Shown here: positions 62,465 to 64,000 of the stretch, piece after piece | How positions within the stretch are numbered: the stretch's first letter is position 1 | How the letters are laid out: every line of letters begins with the position of its first letter | Source: Desulfobacter hydrogenophilus | GTDB taxonomy: Bacteria; Desulfobacterota; Desulfobacteria; Desulfobacterales; Desulfobacteraceae | Assembly: GCF_004319545.1 (NCBI RefSeq) | Contig: NZ_CP036313.1 | Location: forward strand, 1,862,501 to 1,926,500 | Direction of reading: 5' to 3' | Length of the DNA: 64,000 nucleotides | The notes under the pieces: model-generated | Databases searched by the model: none | What the model was told of the DNA's origin: nothing | Seen by the model: only the letters and a program-made list of their open reading frames with translations | Position numbers and translations under genes: made by a program

Positions 62465-62486
62465 GGCCGATCTTATGATCAACCCC
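62465..62486 (+). repeat. 22-bp direct repeat, left copy
   Basis: GGCCGATCTTATGATCAACC followed by CC. A matching copy with two differences is at 62879-62900. The pair flanks the minus-strand transposase piece and ends at the truncation of the DUF4143 gene. Confidence 0.65.
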
Positions 62487-62760
62487 CAAAATGGAGAGCC
62501 TGAATCAGGATATGTAAAAATTTAACCCCTGCCGGGCTCTCAAAAAAAGAGACCATGGACGGATCCGCATCAATTCGGTTCATACGGTTCAGCCAATTTT
62601 GGAGCGTCGTACGGGGAACACCGTTATCTTTAGCAAACTCCCGCTGGCTGAGTTTTTCTTTGTGGGTTTGAAAATCAATAATTTTCATGGAGACGTCGTC
62701 TCTATCCCACCTCTTTTTCAGATTTGCTTTTTGAGAAGACTCAGAGTATGTAATGGTCAT
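62479..62760 (-). pseudogene. DUF6399-type transposase, N-terminal fragment
   Basis: On the minus strand SQREFAKDNGVPRTTLQNWL is a helix-turn-helix, then SMVSFFESPAGVKFLHILIQ, which matches the N-terminal part of DUF6399-type transposases. It runs into a stop at 62479 where the catalytic region should follow. Its C-terminal counterpart on the plus strand is 20 bp away, so the pieces are in inverted order. They may be parts of one gene after an inversion or of two copies. Confidence 0.68.
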
Positions 62761-62878
62761 GCTCGGTCTGTTGTTCCTTTATTTAGAATAGTTTTTGTTG
62801 GCGCAATATCTATTCTCAGACCGGGCTATTTTTGTCTATCTATTTTTCTCATAAATTTATTTTCTTTTGCTACCCCGT

Positions 62879-62900
62879 GGCCCATCTTATGATCAAGCCC
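62879..62900 (+). repeat. 22-bp direct repeat, right copy
   Basis: GGCCCATCTTATGATCAAGC followed by CC. It matches 62465-62486 at 20 of 22 positions and covers the point where recognisable DUF4143 sequence begins. Confidence 0.65.
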
Positions 62901-63830
62901 GAACTGCATAAGCTGAAAAACTGGAAATCATGGCTGAAGGGAATTTATGACAAGGAAGGCATCCCGCCATCAATACTTGTTACAGGCAGCGCCAGGTTAG
63001 ATACTTATAAAAAAGTGGGTGATTCCTTGGCAGGGCGATTTTTCCAATTTAGGTTGCACCCTTTGGATCTTAAAGAAATCAACACTTATTTGAAACCAGA
63101 CGACCTTGAAATTGAGCTGGACAAACTTTTATCGATTGGCGGCTTTCCTGAACCTTTTTTAAATGGAACAACCCGTTTTTATAACCGTTGGAAAAAATCT
63201 CATCTTGATATCATTTTAAAACAAGATCTCATTGACCTTGAGAATGTTCAGCAGATCACTCAGATTGAAACGTTGATTCAATTGTTAAAACACCGGGTGG
63301 GAAGCCCAATTTCATATAGTTCCCTGGCCCAGGATCTGCAATGTTCAGACAAAACAGTAAAAAGGTGGTTAACGATACTTGAAAACATGTATGTGCTTTT
63401 TAAGGTACCTCCCTTTCATAAAAATATCGCCAGGGCTATTCAAAAAGCGCCTAAATTTTACTTTTATGATACGGGGCAGGTTATAGGTGAGCAGGGTGTT
63501 AAGCTGGAAAATGCCGTAGCATGCGCCATTCAAAAAGAGTTGCATTTCCGGGAGGATTGCCTGGGTGAAGAAGGAAAGCTGTATTATGTGAAAAATAAGG
63601 ATGGCAAAAAAATTGATTTCTGTATTTCAAAAAACAACACTCCTTCCCTGTTAGTAGAGGTTAAATGGAACGACAATAACTTGAGCCCAAATTTTGATTT
63701 ATTTAAAAAATTTTTCCCTGAAATAAAAATGGTCCAAGTTTCTAAAAAACTTAACAGGGAAAAGACTTTTCCAAACGGGGCAGACACCAGGCTTGCATCA
63801 AAATGGTTGTCAAAATTAACCTTATCCTGA
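62889..63830 (+). pseudogene. AAA_14/DUF4143 ATPase, N-terminally truncated
   Basis: The readable part, 313 codons from ATG 62889, starts MIKPELHKLKNWKSWLKGIY, where the normal Walker B (DEIHKL) has become PELHKL, and continues with sensor-1-like ILVTGSARLDTYKKVGDSLA, GRFFQFRLHPLDLKEI and the DUF4143 domain to LLVEVKWNDNNLSPNFDLFK. The N-terminal P-loop (Walker A) is missing, so it cannot be an active ATPase. No good ribosome site precedes the ATG. It was truncated at the 22-bp direct repeat. The C-terminal part is complete, and some DUF4143 proteins serve as stand-alone DNA-binding or nuclease-like modules. Confidence 0.82.
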
Positions 63831-63857
63831 CAATTCAACAGGCACAGAAAAGAATTG

Positions 63858-64000
63858 CTAAACGATTTTTTCCAGGCAGGCGCTGATGGTTTCTTTCTGG
63901 TTCAATCCTTCTGCCCACTCCCGGGTTTTGTCATCCAGTCCTCTGTAAGCGGCCAGCACCATGGCCACTATCGCGGCCCGGGCGGCATTGTCCCCGCCGG
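63858..64000 (-). CDS. ADP-ribosylglycohydrolase family protein, C-terminal end
   Basis: The minus strand from the window edge to a stop at 63860-63858 reads GGDNAARAAIVAMVLAAYRG, then EWAEGLNQKETISACLEKIV. GGDNAARA corresponds to the GGD(T/N)-type metal-binding C-terminal motif of the ADP-ribosylglycohydrolase family, in a variant often annotated on stand-alone family members. Only about 47 residues are visible and the rest lies beyond the window. Function cannot be judged further. Confidence 0.62.
   Translation of the reverse strand, partial: GGDNAARAAIVAMVLAAYRGLDDKTREWAEGLNQKETISACLEKIV

Noticed and set aside
1..64000. tRNA, rRNA, tmRNA or CRISPR array
   Set aside because: No tRNA-like cloverleaf, rRNA motif or regularly spaced repeat array was recognised by eye; a covariance search would be needed to exclude small RNAs.

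Overview
The window looks like a chromosomal segment from a marine or sediment Desulfobacterota bacterium, most likely Desulfobacteraceae-like. This is inferred from the gene content: a large hybrid sensor kinase, TRAP transport next to FmdE and MobB, REP-type repeats with remnants of REP-associated transposases, Fe-S flavoproteins and a sucrose/glycogen cluster. No rRNA, tRNA or CRISPR array was recognised. Housekeeping and accessory blocks are separated by an unusual density of repeats and truncated genes.

Layout. 1-5.7 kb: edge transposase, a UPF1-like SF1 helicase, a DUF1016 nuclease fragment, an unrecognised 383-aa protein, palindromic repeats, and group II intron and IS91-like debris. 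5.7-8.4 kb: sucCD and dodecin. 8.4-12.3 kb: IS1634-like remnant, ferric-reductase-like cytochrome, YceI, a PEP/pyruvate-binding-domain protein, cold shock protein. 12.5-19 kb: a hybrid histidine kinase broken by a homopolymer frameshift and coupled to hrpB, then a tautomerase-like protein. 19.2-24.2 kb: glpD-glpK, an iron alcohol dehydrogenase, and stubs of ribA and an alpha/beta hydrolase. 24.8-26 kb: a TIR-domain gene, frameshifted and followed by an attC-like site, so it looks like an integron cassette. 26.9-28.1 kb: two exported thiol/peroxide proteins. 28.2-37.6 kb: glgA-glgC, opposite sucrose-phosphate synthase, sucrose phosphatase, fructokinase and amylosucrase. 37.7-42.2 kb: a redox block with a TetR regulator, a peroxiredoxin-like protein, a Prx-stub/DsbA fusion, a Crp-type regulator and an Fe-S flavoprotein. 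42.6-44.6 kb: phytochelatin-synthase-like protease and acyltransferase. 44.7-49 kb: a possible structured RNA, TRAP transporter dctPQM, FmdE and MobB. 49.6-51.4 kb: a three-lipoprotein operon (CsgG, DUF4810, DUF799). 51.7-55.5 kb: a hydrolase broken by a 14-bp tandem repeat, an alcohol dehydrogenase, a RAYT remnant and an MFS transporter. 55.5-58.6 kb: MarR, ferredoxin, membrane cytochrome and Tat flavoprotein. 58.8-61 kb: MepK-like endopeptidase and LdtD-like L,D-transpeptidase. 61.1-64 kb: an IS6 element, DUF6399 transposase pieces on both strands, a truncated DUF4143 ATPase and the end of an ADP-ribosylglycohydrolase.

The signals that annotated genes explain least are these. A ~95-bp hairpin-bearing element occurs in four copies between 31 and 41.5 kb, and three copies lie upstream of glgC, the peroxiredoxin-like gene and the Fe-S flavoprotein in the same relative orientation. 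A palindromic element with a GC-rich core occurs at 22.4 and 42.5 kb. The TIR gene looks like an integron cassette. Two long genes are broken by repeat-mediated, potentially reversible frameshifts. The possible defence-related genes are single and partly broken, so no complete new defence system is claimed.
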